Assembly (NCBI GenBank): GCA_001650955.1
Contig: LXYP01000022.1
Coordinates: 62,001-126,000 of the forward strand
Length of the DNA stretch: 64,000 nucleotides
Direction of reading: 5' to 3'
From: Sphingomonadales bacterium EhC05
GTDB lineage: Bacteria; Pseudomonadota; Alphaproteobacteria; Sphingomonadales; Sphingomonadaceae
The stretch's first letter is position 1, and every line of letters begins with the position of its first letter. A program made the position numbers and the translations under genes. The notes under the pieces were generated by a model. That model did not search any database and was not told the origin of the DNA. It worked only from the letters and a program-made list of their open reading frames with translations. Of the stretch, positions 47,990 to 55,288 are shown in pieces.

Positions 47990-48928
47990 TCAATTGTCCG
48001 GGCGTGACATCAGCTCTTTCTCAAATCGCTGGAGCATCGCCGAACTTTGGATCTTTGCAGAGACATCGGACGGAGAATTATAGAGCGAACTCAACAAAAC
48101 CAGATCCATTTCGCTGACCGACAGGGGAGCCGCCTCGTTTGCGCCCACATCATCGAACAGCGACAATATGGAATAGCGCGGGATGGTCTGATTGCCGCTG
48201 TCTCGCGTATCGATATAGGAGCGCATCGCGGCATAATCGGCAATCTGGACCGTGGTCATATCGACCAGCGCGTCTTTTTCGAGCAGCAGAAAGGAATGGG
48301 TCATCGACTGCTGGACCGTCCGCTTTACATTTGACTTCACGTTTGAATTCATAATTGGAACTTCTGTTACCGGCCCCAATTTTTGGGTTTCATCGGAATT
48401 TTGCAGTGCGCTGGTTTCCGCAGACCCTGTCTGAATACGTTTCCAGGCATAAGCGGGACCGCCACTATTGGCTATGCGCGCTCTTTCAGGGTGCGAAAGG
48501 CCGCCAAATACGCGCGATTTTTTCTTGCGCAACATCGACACCGCTTCATTGCCGTCAGCAACCACCATGACGAAGACATTGGCGTCACAGCCTTCTGCCG
48601 CGACGTTCATATCAGCGGCCAGTGCAACGCCGCGCATCCGCTTCTCGACTTGCTCGACATTGGCTGGGGAAAGTCCCACAACTTTGGGGCAAATCGGTCT
48701 TGCAAAGCGGGCATATTGCCCATCATGTCTTCCGCCCTTGGGGGTAGCGATCGTCGTTTTGATAAATTCGGCAATAGCGGCCTTGGTTGTCTCGCGGCCG
48801 ATGACGACAATATCATCTTCCGCTATCGCTGGATCGGTCAGGGTTGCCAAGGACGGCGTTGGCGAAAGCACCAGGCTGGACATTGCCAGGCCCACAGTCA
48901 TCAGAACAGCATGTTTCATTTTCATCAT
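47990..48928 (-). CDS. Secreted protein of unknown function, tandem paralogue A
   Basis: The product has 312 residues with a signal peptide (to about residue 28, PSLA). The mature part starts DDIVVIG, then PICPKVVGLS, RMRGVALAADM, AAEGCD and VMVVADGNEAVSMLRKK. I recall a large sphingomonad family of secreted proteins with the same order (DIVV..., PVCPxVVGL, DxxFLxALY), function unknown. The C-terminal MDLVLLSSLYNSP fits that family. It is about 85% identical by eye to the gene just upstream (paralogue B), from which it is separated by 56 bases. GGAA precedes the ATG. Confidence 0.8.
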   Translation of the reverse strand: MMKMKHAVLMTVGLAMSSLVLSPTPSLATLTDPAIAEDDIVVIGRETTKAAIAEFIKTTIATPKGGRHDGQYARFARPICPKVVGLSPANVEQVEKRMRGVALAADMNVAAEGCDANVFVMVVADGNEAVSMLRKKKSRVFGGLSHPERARIANSGGPAYAWKRIQTGSAETSALQNSDETQKLGPVTEVPIMNSNVKSNVKRTVQQSMTHSFLLLEKDALVDMTTVQIADYAAMRSYIDTRDSGNQTIPRYSILSLFDDVGANEAAPLSVSEMDLVLLSSLYNSPSDVSAKIQSSAMLQRFEKELMSRPDN

Positions 48929-48984
48929 TGGTTCCTTTTTTGCACCTGCGCCGGTGCTGTAAATTCCTGTGCAGATTCAGCCCA

Positions 48985-49929
48985 TCATTCGGAATTTGCC
49001 GTCAATTCGCGTTCAAATCGCTGCAACATCGCCGAGCTCTGCATCGATGCGGAGACGTCGGAAGGGGAATTGTAGAGCGAACTCAGCAAAACCAGATCCA
49101 TTTCACTGACCGACACCGGAATCGCTTCATCCGCGCCCGCGCCATCGAACAGCGACAAAATGGAATAGCGCGGGATGGTCTGATTGCCGCTGTCCCGCGT
49201 ATCGATATAGGAGCGCATCGCCGCATAGTCGGCAATCTGGACCGTGGTGAGATCAACCAGCGCGTCTTTTTCGAGCAGCAGGAAGGAGTGAGTCATCGAC
49301 TGCTGGATCGTCCGTTTGATCCGCGACTTCACATTCGAATTCATCATCGGAACTTCGGATTTTGAAATTGAATCCACTGGCAAAATTCTGGTTTCATCCG
49401 AATTTTGCAGCGCGCGCGTTTCGGCAGAGCCAGCCTGTATCCGCTTCCATGAATATGCCGGGCCACCGCTCGCGGCGATCCGCGCTCTTTCAGGATGCGA
49501 AAGGCCGCCAAATACGCGCGATTTTTTCTTGCGCAACATGGATACAGCTTCATTGCCATCCGCCACCACCATCACGAAGATATTGGGGTCGCAACCTTCT
49601 GCTGCGACCTTCATATCCGCGGCCAGCGCAACCCCGCGCATGCGCTTTTCCACTTGGTCGATATTGGCTGCGGACAGGCCAACGACTTTCGGACAGATGG
49701 GATTTGCAAAGCGCGCATATTGACCCTGATGTCTGCCACCCTTGGGCGTGGCAATGGTTGTCTGAATAAATTCGGCGATGGCCGCCTTGGTCGTTTTACC
49801 ACCGATGACGACAATATCATCATCAGATGATGCAGGGTCGGTCAGTGTTGCCAGTGAAGGAGCTGGCAGAAACATCAGGCCCGCGATTGTCGCGCCCATG
49901 GTCATGAGAATATTCTGCTTGATCTTCAT
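48985..49929 (-). CDS. Secreted protein of unknown function, tandem paralogue B
   Basis: The product has 314 residues from the ATG at 49929, which starts the signal peptide directly; an ATG 12 codons earlier is unlikely. The layout is the same as paralogue A, with the conserved Cys pair in PICPK and AEGCD and the Lys/Arg-rich RKKKSRVFGG. The variable part is a short linker at about residues 185-200 and the last ten residues. First gene of the tandem pair. The function is unknown; export and the single Cys pair suggest a periplasmic disulfide-linked protein. Confidence 0.8.
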   Translation of the reverse strand: MKIKQNILMTMGATIAGLMFLPAPSLATLTDPASSDDDIVVIGGKTTKAAIAEFIQTTIATPKGGRHQGQYARFANPICPKVVGLSAANIDQVEKRMRGVALAADMKVAAEGCDPNIFVMVVADGNEAVSMLRKKKSRVFGGLSHPERARIAASGGPAYSWKRIQAGSAETRALQNSDETRILPVDSISKSEVPMMNSNVKSRIKRTIQQSMTHSFLLLEKDALVDLTTVQIADYAAMRSYIDTRDSGNQTIPRYSILSLFDGAGADEAIPVSVSEMDLVLLSSLYNSPSDVSASMQSSAMLQRFERELTANSE

Positions 49930-50041
49930 CGCTGACTCCCCGTGATGGCAAGGATAAGCTTGCACGATAAGAGCAACATGTAAACGATGCTTGTTACTTT
50001 TTCAGTTTCAAGCGATTGACGTTATAATATTATTGCCTTCG

Positions 50042-50392
50042 CTAACCCTCATCCGGCACTGCATAGAAATCGCGATAGGATGTCAGCTTTCCGTCATCGA
50101 CTTTGTAGAGACCGACACCCTCAATATCACCATCGGGGCGCTTCCAAAGCCAGCGGGACCAGGCGACGGATTCATCACCGGCAATTTCCAGCACTTCAAA
50201 ATGCATTTTCTTGTCAGCCAGTTCTTTGGTCAGATGGTGCAGCAGAGCGGTAATCGCTTCCTTGCCTTCAACCCGGCCAATGGCGGGATCTTCGAACACC
50301 GCATTTTCGGCGAACAGCGGGATCAGCTTGCTATAATCATTGTCATTCTGGATCTCCCAGAAAGTTTCGATCACCTCTTTGGCTTGCATCAT
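50042..50392 (-). CDS. SnoaL/NTF2-like protein, paralogue A
   Basis: The product has 116 residues in the cone-shaped NTF2-like fold: ETFWEIQN, LFAENAVFEDPAIGRVEG, SVAWSRWLWKRP and the end YRDFYAVPD. Such proteins are small hydrolases, isomerases or ligand binders. It is about 60% identical by eye to the next upstream gene, so the two arose by tandem duplication. There is no signal peptide, so it is cytosolic. The substrate is unknown. Confidence 0.85.
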   Translation of the reverse strand: MMQAKEVIETFWEIQNDNDYSKLIPLFAENAVFEDPAIGRVEGKEAITALLHHLTKELADKKMHFEVLEIAGDESVAWSRWLWKRPDGDIEGVGLYKVDDGKLTSYRDFYAVPDEG

Positions 50393-50491
50393 TCGATTGG
50401 CCCTTTTGCTCAGCTCTTCGGTTTAGGAGCGGATGGGCTCCCCACAATTGCTCATTTAACTAGCCTGACTTCGCCAGCTGGTGCGAAATCA

Positions 50492-50842
50492 TCATATCCG
50501 GTCGGGAACTTCAAAAAAATCGCGGTAAGACGTAAACTTCCCATCCTTGATCCGATATAGCCCAACCCCTTCGACATCGCCGCTGGGCCGTTTCCAGATC
50601 CAGCGGGACCAGGCAACGGTTTCATCACCGGCAATTTCCAGCAGCTCAAATTGTGGCGGATTATCGGCGAATATCTTATCCAGATGGCCGAGCAATCTGG
50701 CGATCGCCGGCTTGCCCTCAATTCGGCCGATCGCCGGATCCTCGAACAGCGCGTCATCGGCAAAAAGCGGCAGAAGTTCTGCGTGACTGCCGTTCATCTG
50801 AATCTCCCAGAATGTCTCGGCCAGCGCCTTTGCGGCTCCCAT
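50492..50842 (-). CDS. SnoaL/NTF2-like protein, paralogue B
   Basis: The product has 116 residues of the same fold and length as paralogue A, with the conserved FEDPAIGR, EIAGDE, AWSRW and GVGLY segments and the YRDFFEVPD end. Its start lies nine bases after the stop of the metallo-beta-lactamase gene, so it is translated from the same message. The conserved Asp/His/Arg pattern could form a small active site, but no catalytic role can be assigned. Confidence 0.85.
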   Translation of the reverse strand: MGAAKALAETFWEIQMNGSHAELLPLFADDALFEDPAIGRIEGKPAIARLLGHLDKIFADNPPQFELLEIAGDETVAWSRWIWKRPSGDVEGVGLYRIKDGKFTSYRDFFEVPDRI

Positions 50843-50851
50843 TGACGTCTC

Positions 50852-51826
50852 CTATTCGCTCATGATCGCATTATGCTTGAGCGTCTGTTTTTGCAGCGCT
50901 GCCTCGAAATTCTTTTCCATCTTGGCGATGAATGCAGGAAAACCACCATCATCGACAAAGGCCAGTGGGTCGCCGGCCTTGAGCCTTTCATGCTTCGTCG
51001 CCATCCCGAAAAATTCCGGATGGTTGGAAAGAAACACATCGGGTTTCCAGTCCTTGGTGATCGCAAAGGTCTTGCGATAATCCTCGACGATGCCTTCATA
51101 TTGTGGTGGTCCGAGGAGCCGGTTGGCGGCAACGGAGGCCGAGCAGAAAAAGAGCGTCTGGTAAGTCTTGCCGCCTTGCTCCACATCCATCATCCAGCTG
51201 GTACAGCCGCGCGTATGACCGGGTGTGATCCGAGCCGTCAAGCTCACGCCGCCATGGGTGACTGTGAAATCATCAGAAAAAGTCACATTCACTTCTATCG
51301 GCGGGGCGTTGAGACTTTTGACATTTTCCGATCCCAGATAGAATCCACCTTCCAGCGCGGAACGGTCACCTTCACTGGCAATCATTTGCGCACCGGATAA
51401 TCTTTTCAGCTCGGCCAGGCCTCCTGAATGATCCAGATGCGCATGACTGTTGAGCAGGATTTTGATATCTTTTGGATCATAGCCCAATTTGCGGATCGCA
51501 TCGGCGACATAGGCGCCCTGCCCCGGCATCCCGCCATCGATCACAATATGACCTTCATCCGTCGGAATGAAATACATGCCCAGGCCTTTGGTCCCGACAT
51601 AATAGACGCCATCATCTTGATCCCCAATCACCCGATAGGGTTCGATGGCGGCAAACCAGGATGGGAACATCTTCTCGGCCTCGAAGGTTGGCGATGGTCC
51701 ACTGTCGGCCATTCTATCAATGGTCGTAAGCGTATCTGCAGGACGTGGAGGGTTGCTCGGCTCCAGCGGCGCGCACCCGGCCAGACCGAAGCTCGCCGCT
51801 GCCAATAAGATTCTGAAATCCATCAT
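50852..51826 (-). CDS. Subclass B3-like metallo-beta-lactamase, lipoprotein
   Basis: The product has 324 residues with a lipoprotein signal ending LAGC (Cys18). The zinc ligands of subclass B3 are all present: HAHLDH at 128-133 (His128, His130, Asp132, His133), His204 in PGHTRGCTSW and His269 in SNHPEFF. GCTSW is a B3 hallmark. It may hydrolyse beta-lactams, or a related lactone or thioester, in the periplasm. Two NTF2-like genes follow in the same direction, the first after nine bases, and a MmyB-type regulator lies upstream. Confidence 0.88.
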   Translation of the reverse strand: MMDFRILLAAASFGLAGCAPLEPSNPPRPADTLTTIDRMADSGPSPTFEAEKMFPSWFAAIEPYRVIGDQDDGVYYVGTKGLGMYFIPTDEGHIVIDGGMPGQGAYVADAIRKLGYDPKDIKILLNSHAHLDHSGGLAELKRLSGAQMIASEGDRSALEGGFYLGSENVKSLNAPPIEVNVTFSDDFTVTHGGVSLTARITPGHTRGCTSWMMDVEQGGKTYQTLFFCSASVAANRLLGPPQYEGIVEDYRKTFAITKDWKPDVFLSNHPEFFGMATKHERLKAGDPLAFVDDGGFPAFIAKMEKNFEAALQKQTLKHNAIMSE

Positions 51827-51875
51827 ATTTCATCTCCCTCGGGTACATTCTAGCAAAGAAAGACGAGGGCGGAAG

Positions 51876-52637
51876 CTATCTTTCGAAAAACTGAACCGTT
51901 TCGTCATCCATCGGGAACATCATTTCGATCTTGGTTTCGCCGGCCCGCGTGTCCTGCACCGATCCAAATTGGGCGATGGTTGAGAAAAGCGACAATCGCG
52001 TTTCGCCAATCCGCAATATTGTTGGAATGACCGCCTGATTAAGATTGATTCTGCTCATGTCGATATTTTTGACCCGCTCATGATTGGCAAGCCGCTGCAT
52101 GAGCGCGGACAATTGCGCATCCCCACCCAGTTCGAGCAGCTCTGTCCGCAATCTCGTCAGGGATAATACCGCCACTTCATCCCAATTTTCGATCAGATCA
52201 AGTCCGGCACTGTTGATCAATATGTCCATCATATTGGCGGTGCCCTCCGGACTGGCGAGCGCGAGCAGCATCTCCGCGCCCTGATTGGATTTCACCACAT
52301 TCCAGTGACGGTCGACCGCGACCCCCGGATAGGGATCATGATGGGCGAGCATCGTGTCGATTGCCTGATGGACCGGCGCCAGCTCCGGCGCATCGTCCGG
52401 CAGGCTGGGATAGACCGGCGCAAAACCGGCCGCGTTGAGCGCTTGATTGGCGGCCGGTCTTGGCAATTGCAACGCATCGGACAGACGCAAAACCATCTCG
52501 CGGCTGGGATTGGATCGGCCCGATTCCAGAAAACTCAAATGGCGTGAAGACATTTCTGCCTCGAGACTGAGGTCGAGCTGACTGAAACGGCGGACCTTGC
52601 GCCATTGCTTCAAGATATTGCCAAATTCACTCTGCAT
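51876..52637 (-). CDS. XRE-family regulator with MmyB ligand-binding domain
   Basis: DNA-binding transcription regulator of 253 residues. Residues 8-65 form an HTH (FSQLDLSLEAEMSSRHLSFLESGRSNPS), and residues 95-250 the MmyB-like ligand domain (DPYPGVAVDRHWNVVKSN, YRTLFSTIAQFG-like LSLFSTIAQFG). Proteins of this type often bind fatty acids and control adjacent redox genes. It is divergent from a small membrane protein gene; AGGT/ACCT half-sites lie between them. Confidence 0.9.
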   Translation of the reverse strand: MQSEFGNILKQWRKVRRFSQLDLSLEAEMSSRHLSFLESGRSNPSREMVLRLSDALQLPRPAANQALNAAGFAPVYPSLPDDAPELAPVHQAIDTMLAHHDPYPGVAVDRHWNVVKSNQGAEMLLALASPEGTANMMDILINSAGLDLIENWDEVAVLSLTRLRTELLELGGDAQLSALMQRLANHERVKNIDMSRINLNQAVIPTILRIGETRLSLFSTIAQFGSVQDTRAGETKIEMMFPMDDETVQFFER

Positions 52638-52680
52638 GACGGGTCCTTTCCAAAGCTTCTATTTCTATCTGCCATCAAAT

Positions 52681-52707
52681 AGGTCCCATTGCACCTACGT
52701 CCGAGGT
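52681..52707. promoter_or_regulatory. Possible operator of the MmyB-type regulator
   Basis: AGGT at 52681, ACCT at 52693 and AGGT at 52704 are spaced 11-12 bases apart and form overlapping short palindromes (AGGT-N8-ACCT, ACCT-N7-AGGT) in the divergent promoter region. Autoregulation and control of the membrane protein gene is inferred. Confidence 0.3.
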
Positions 52708-52765
52708 AATTGTTTTACCGATATTGTACAGCTCTAAGCATCGCATCACATGCAGGAGAAAAGTC

Positions 52766-53194
52766 ATGTCACCCAAAGCTGCCGCCCGAACCATGCGCAT
52801 CATCGGATGGATTTCGATCATCACAGCCATCCTATTTGCATGGGGCAGCGTCAGCGACCCGACGGGTGGGAATAATCTCTTCCTCACCTATGCCGCATCG
52901 GGCGGCCAGGGCATTGCGGGCATCGCAACCCAGGAAGCCAAGCTCACCCTCGCCATTGCTGGCGGGCTGTTCGGCGGTTTGATGGGCTATTATGTCTTCA
53001 TTTCCGCACCCGGAATTGAACAAGGTAATGACTTGATTCGGCGCGGCACAATCTATGCGTTTCTCATCTGGTTCGTGATCGACAGCAGCGCCTCTTTTGG
53101 CACCGGAAACCCGTCAAACGTGATCCTTAACGTTGCGATATTGTTGCTCTACCTCGGGCCGGTAATGTTGGTGCGTCGGGACAGTGCGGAATAG
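52766..53194 (+). CDS. Small four-helix membrane protein, DUF4345-like
   Basis: The product has 142 residues from the ATG at 52766, preceded by AGGAG. About four hydrophobic segments are seen: 10-30, 50-80, 90-110 and 118-136. It resembles small inner-membrane DUF4345-like proteins, but the assignment is uncertain. It is divergent from the MmyB-type regulator and is its most likely target. The role is unknown. Confidence 0.75.
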   Translation: MSPKAAARTMRIIGWISIITAILFAWGSVSDPTGGNNLFLTYAASGGQGIAGIATQEAKLTLAIAGGLFGGLMGYYVFISAPGIEQGNDLIRRGTIYAFLIWFVIDSSASFGTGNPSNVILNVAILLLYLGPVMLVRRDSAE

Positions 53195-53209
53195 ACTATC
53201 CCGCAGCAA

Positions 53210-53234
53210 CCGGTTCGCACGGCGCCTGTCGAAG
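53210..53234 (-). repeat. Dispersed intergenic repeat, degenerate inverted copy
   Basis: CCGGTTCGCACGG...TGTCGAAG resembles the reverse complement of the element at 53,275. With that copy it could form a long hairpin between the two convergent genes. Confidence 0.4.
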
Positions 53235-53274
53235 TGCCGATGATCGAAAAACTAGCGATTGCGCCGATCTATCG

Positions 53275-53297
53275 TTCGACGAGCTCAGGACGAACGG
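53275..53297 (+). repeat. Dispersed intergenic repeat, copy 2
   Basis: Begins TTCGACGAGCT and ends AGGACGAACGG; differs from the copy at 30,429 in two bases of 23. It lies just before the end of the short-chain dehydrogenase gene. Confidence 0.7.
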
Positions 53298-53310
53298 TGC
53301 CGGGCGGATA

Positions 53311-54306
53311 CTAGCTCCGCTCGTTCACATCCTTGATCCAGGGTCCAAAGGGGGAATTGCCGAGCATCGCGACCTGAGTCTTGGCGCTGACCTCGTTGAT
53401 TCCCAATTGCGGCTTGCGACCGGGGTGCACCGGCAGACGTAACGGACGCTTGCCCTGCGACAGAGCTATCGTCTGGGCAATCGCCTTCGGGACGTCCATC
53501 GGATCGGTCGAACCGCCACCATCGCGCAGCGCACCCGCGACCAGTTCAGGATAGGCCGCCTTGCGTGCTTCGGACGCGCGCTCCAGCATTGGCGCGGTCA
53601 GCTTGTTGCCATTTTCCCAGATCTTGGTCGGAAAGCCGCCCGGCTGGACGATGGTCACATCAATGCCGTGCGGCACCAGTTCATAGGCCATTTGCTCGCT
53701 CATCGATTCGAGCGCAAATTTGGTCGAGCTATAGAGGCCCATGCCGGGCACCATGACGCGGCCGAGTTGCGACGAGACGTTCATAATCAGGCCGGACTTA
53801 TTTGCGCGCATTGCGGGGAGAGCGGCGCGAGCCACTCGCTGCGGGCCCATGACATTGGTGTCGAACAGCAATTGCATCGCTTCCATATCCTGAAGCTCGA
53901 CCGGCGCGCCGGTGCCGATACCGGCATTGTTGATCACCACATCCAATGCACCACCAGAGAGCCGTTCGGCCTCGGCAATTGCTTTGTTCACCGAGTCATC
54001 GGAAAGCACGTCAAGTTCCAGAATAGTGATATCGAGATCACCGGCATCGGCCAGCGCCGCCAGTTCTTCCGCTTCCATCCGGGGCAGGCCGCGCATGGTC
54101 GCAAACACTTTCGCGCCCAATTCGGCATAATGGACCGCGCCGAGCATCCCGAAACCGGAAGAGCAGCCGGTGATCAGCACGGACTTGCCGGCAAGATCGG
54201 ACTGGTCTTCTGCCGCCAATGATGACTGAGTGGCTGCGGCCAGTGCAACGCCAGTCGCGGCGGTTGCGGCCAAAAGCTGGCGACGGTTGAGGGATGGTTT
54301 GCGCAT
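53311..54306 (-). CDS. Short-chain dehydrogenase/reductase with a Tat signal
   Basis: NAD(P)-dependent oxidoreductase of 331 residues. The N-terminus has a twin-arginine signal, NRRQLLAATAATG, with an Ala-rich core to about residue 32, so it is probably folded with its cofactor and exported, which is unusual for this family. The Rossmann motif GCSSGFG, the NNAGIG motif and the catalytic Ser with YSSTK (Tyr-x3-Lys) are intact. It is divergent from a TauD/TfdA dioxygenase gene. The substrate is unknown. Confidence 0.88.
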   Translation of the reverse strand: MRKPSLNRRQLLAATAATGVALAAATQSSLAAEDQSDLAGKSVLITGCSSGFGMLGAVHYAELGAKVFATMRGLPRMEAEELAALADAGDLDITILELDVLSDDSVNKAIAEAERLSGGALDVVINNAGIGTGAPVELQDMEAMQLLFDTNVMGPQRVARAALPAMRANKSGLIMNVSSQLGRVMVPGMGLYSSTKFALESMSEQMAYELVPHGIDVTIVQPGGFPTKIWENGNKLTAPMLERASEARKAAYPELVAGALRDGGGSTDPMDVPKAIAQTIALSQGKRPLRLPVHPGRKPQLGINEVSAKTQVAMLGNSPFGPWIKDVNERS

Positions 54307-54339
54307 CGGGGGTTCTCCTGAAAACTATATCTAAGCTTA

Positions 54340-54378
54340 CCTTATCACAATATTCCGATATAAGGGAACGAGATAAGG
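54340..54378. promoter_or_regulatory. Inverted repeat in the SDR / dioxygenase promoter region
   Basis: CCTTATC at 54340-54346 and GATAAGG at 54372-54378 form a perfect seven-base inverted repeat, and GATATAAGGG at 54357 is a near copy of the right arm. The site lies between two divergent genes and may be a shared operator. Confidence 0.35.
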
Positions 54379-54389
54379 GAGAGAGAGCG

Positions 54390-55214
54390 ATGGAAATTTC
54401 AAAAGCGAGTGAAGCGGTTGGCGCCGTCGTTGACAATGTTGATGTCAGAGGCCTGAGCGATGATCAGTTTGCCGAAGTCCGCAACGCATTTCTGGCCCAT
54501 GGAGCGCTATTTTTTCGCGATCAAAATCTCACGCCCGAAGAGCATATTGCCTTTGCCAGACGCTGGGGCGCGATTGACGTCAACCGCTTTTTCAAAGGCC
54601 GCAAGGGCTATCCCGAAATTGCCGAAGTGCTGAAGGAGCCCGATCAGCAGCTCAATATTGGCGGTGGCTGGCACACCGATCACAGCTATGATGCAGCGCC
54701 GGCAATGGGCTCCATCCTCTATGCGCTGGAAATCCCGCCCACCGGTGGCGACACATTATTTGCCGGCATGGCGGCCGCCTACGAAGCGCTGGATGACGCG
54801 ATGAAAGAGCGGATCAAAGACCTGAAAGCGCGCCATGGCAATGCACATATTTTTGGCGAGGAAAGCGCCTATCGCAAAGGCTTCGAAGGGCGCTATACCA
54901 ATCCCGATCAAGCTGGTCAGACTGCGGTTCATCCGATCGTGCTGACTCATCCGGATAGCGGCGTGAAAGGTCTCTATGTCAATCCCGGCTTCACGCTGGA
55001 GATTGTCGATATGGAACCGCAAGAGAGCAGCGCGCTGCTGCAGGAACTCTATGCCCATATCACGCAAGACCGTTTCCATCATCGCCATATCTGGCGGGAA
55101 GGCGATCTGGCGATGTGGGACAATCGAGCGACATGGCATTATGCCCTGAACGATTATCAGGGCCATCGGCGCTATCTGAACCGGATCACCATTGAAGGGG
55201 TTCCACTGGGCTAG
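54390..55214 (+). CDS. TauD/TfdA-family 2-oxoglutarate/Fe(II) dioxygenase
   Basis: Oxygen-dependent hydroxylation or cleavage of an organic substrate. The 274 residues from the ATG at 54390 (GGGAGAGAG upstream) carry the iron motif WHTDHSY (His-x-Asp) and the distal His in RATWHYALNDY, followed by the 2-oxoglutarate-binding Arg in HRRYLNRITIEG. Close relatives act on taurine, sulfonates or aryloxy-acids; which is not visible here. It is divergent from the Tat-exported dehydrogenase. Confidence 0.92.
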   Translation: MEISKASEAVGAVVDNVDVRGLSDDQFAEVRNAFLAHGALFFRDQNLTPEEHIAFARRWGAIDVNRFFKGRKGYPEIAEVLKEPDQQLNIGGGWHTDHSYDAAPAMGSILYALEIPPTGGDTLFAGMAAAYEALDDAMKERIKDLKARHGNAHIFGEESAYRKGFEGRYTNPDQAGQTAVHPIVLTHPDSGVKGLYVNPGFTLEIVDMEPQESSALLQELYAHITQDRFHHRHIWREGDLAMWDNRATWHYALNDYQGHRRYLNRITIEGVPLG

Positions 55215-55288
55215 GCGATAGCCAGAAAATTTTGAATCAATGGCTGAGGCGCGCAAGCAGACAATCGAGATTCGAAACCGCCGCTATA

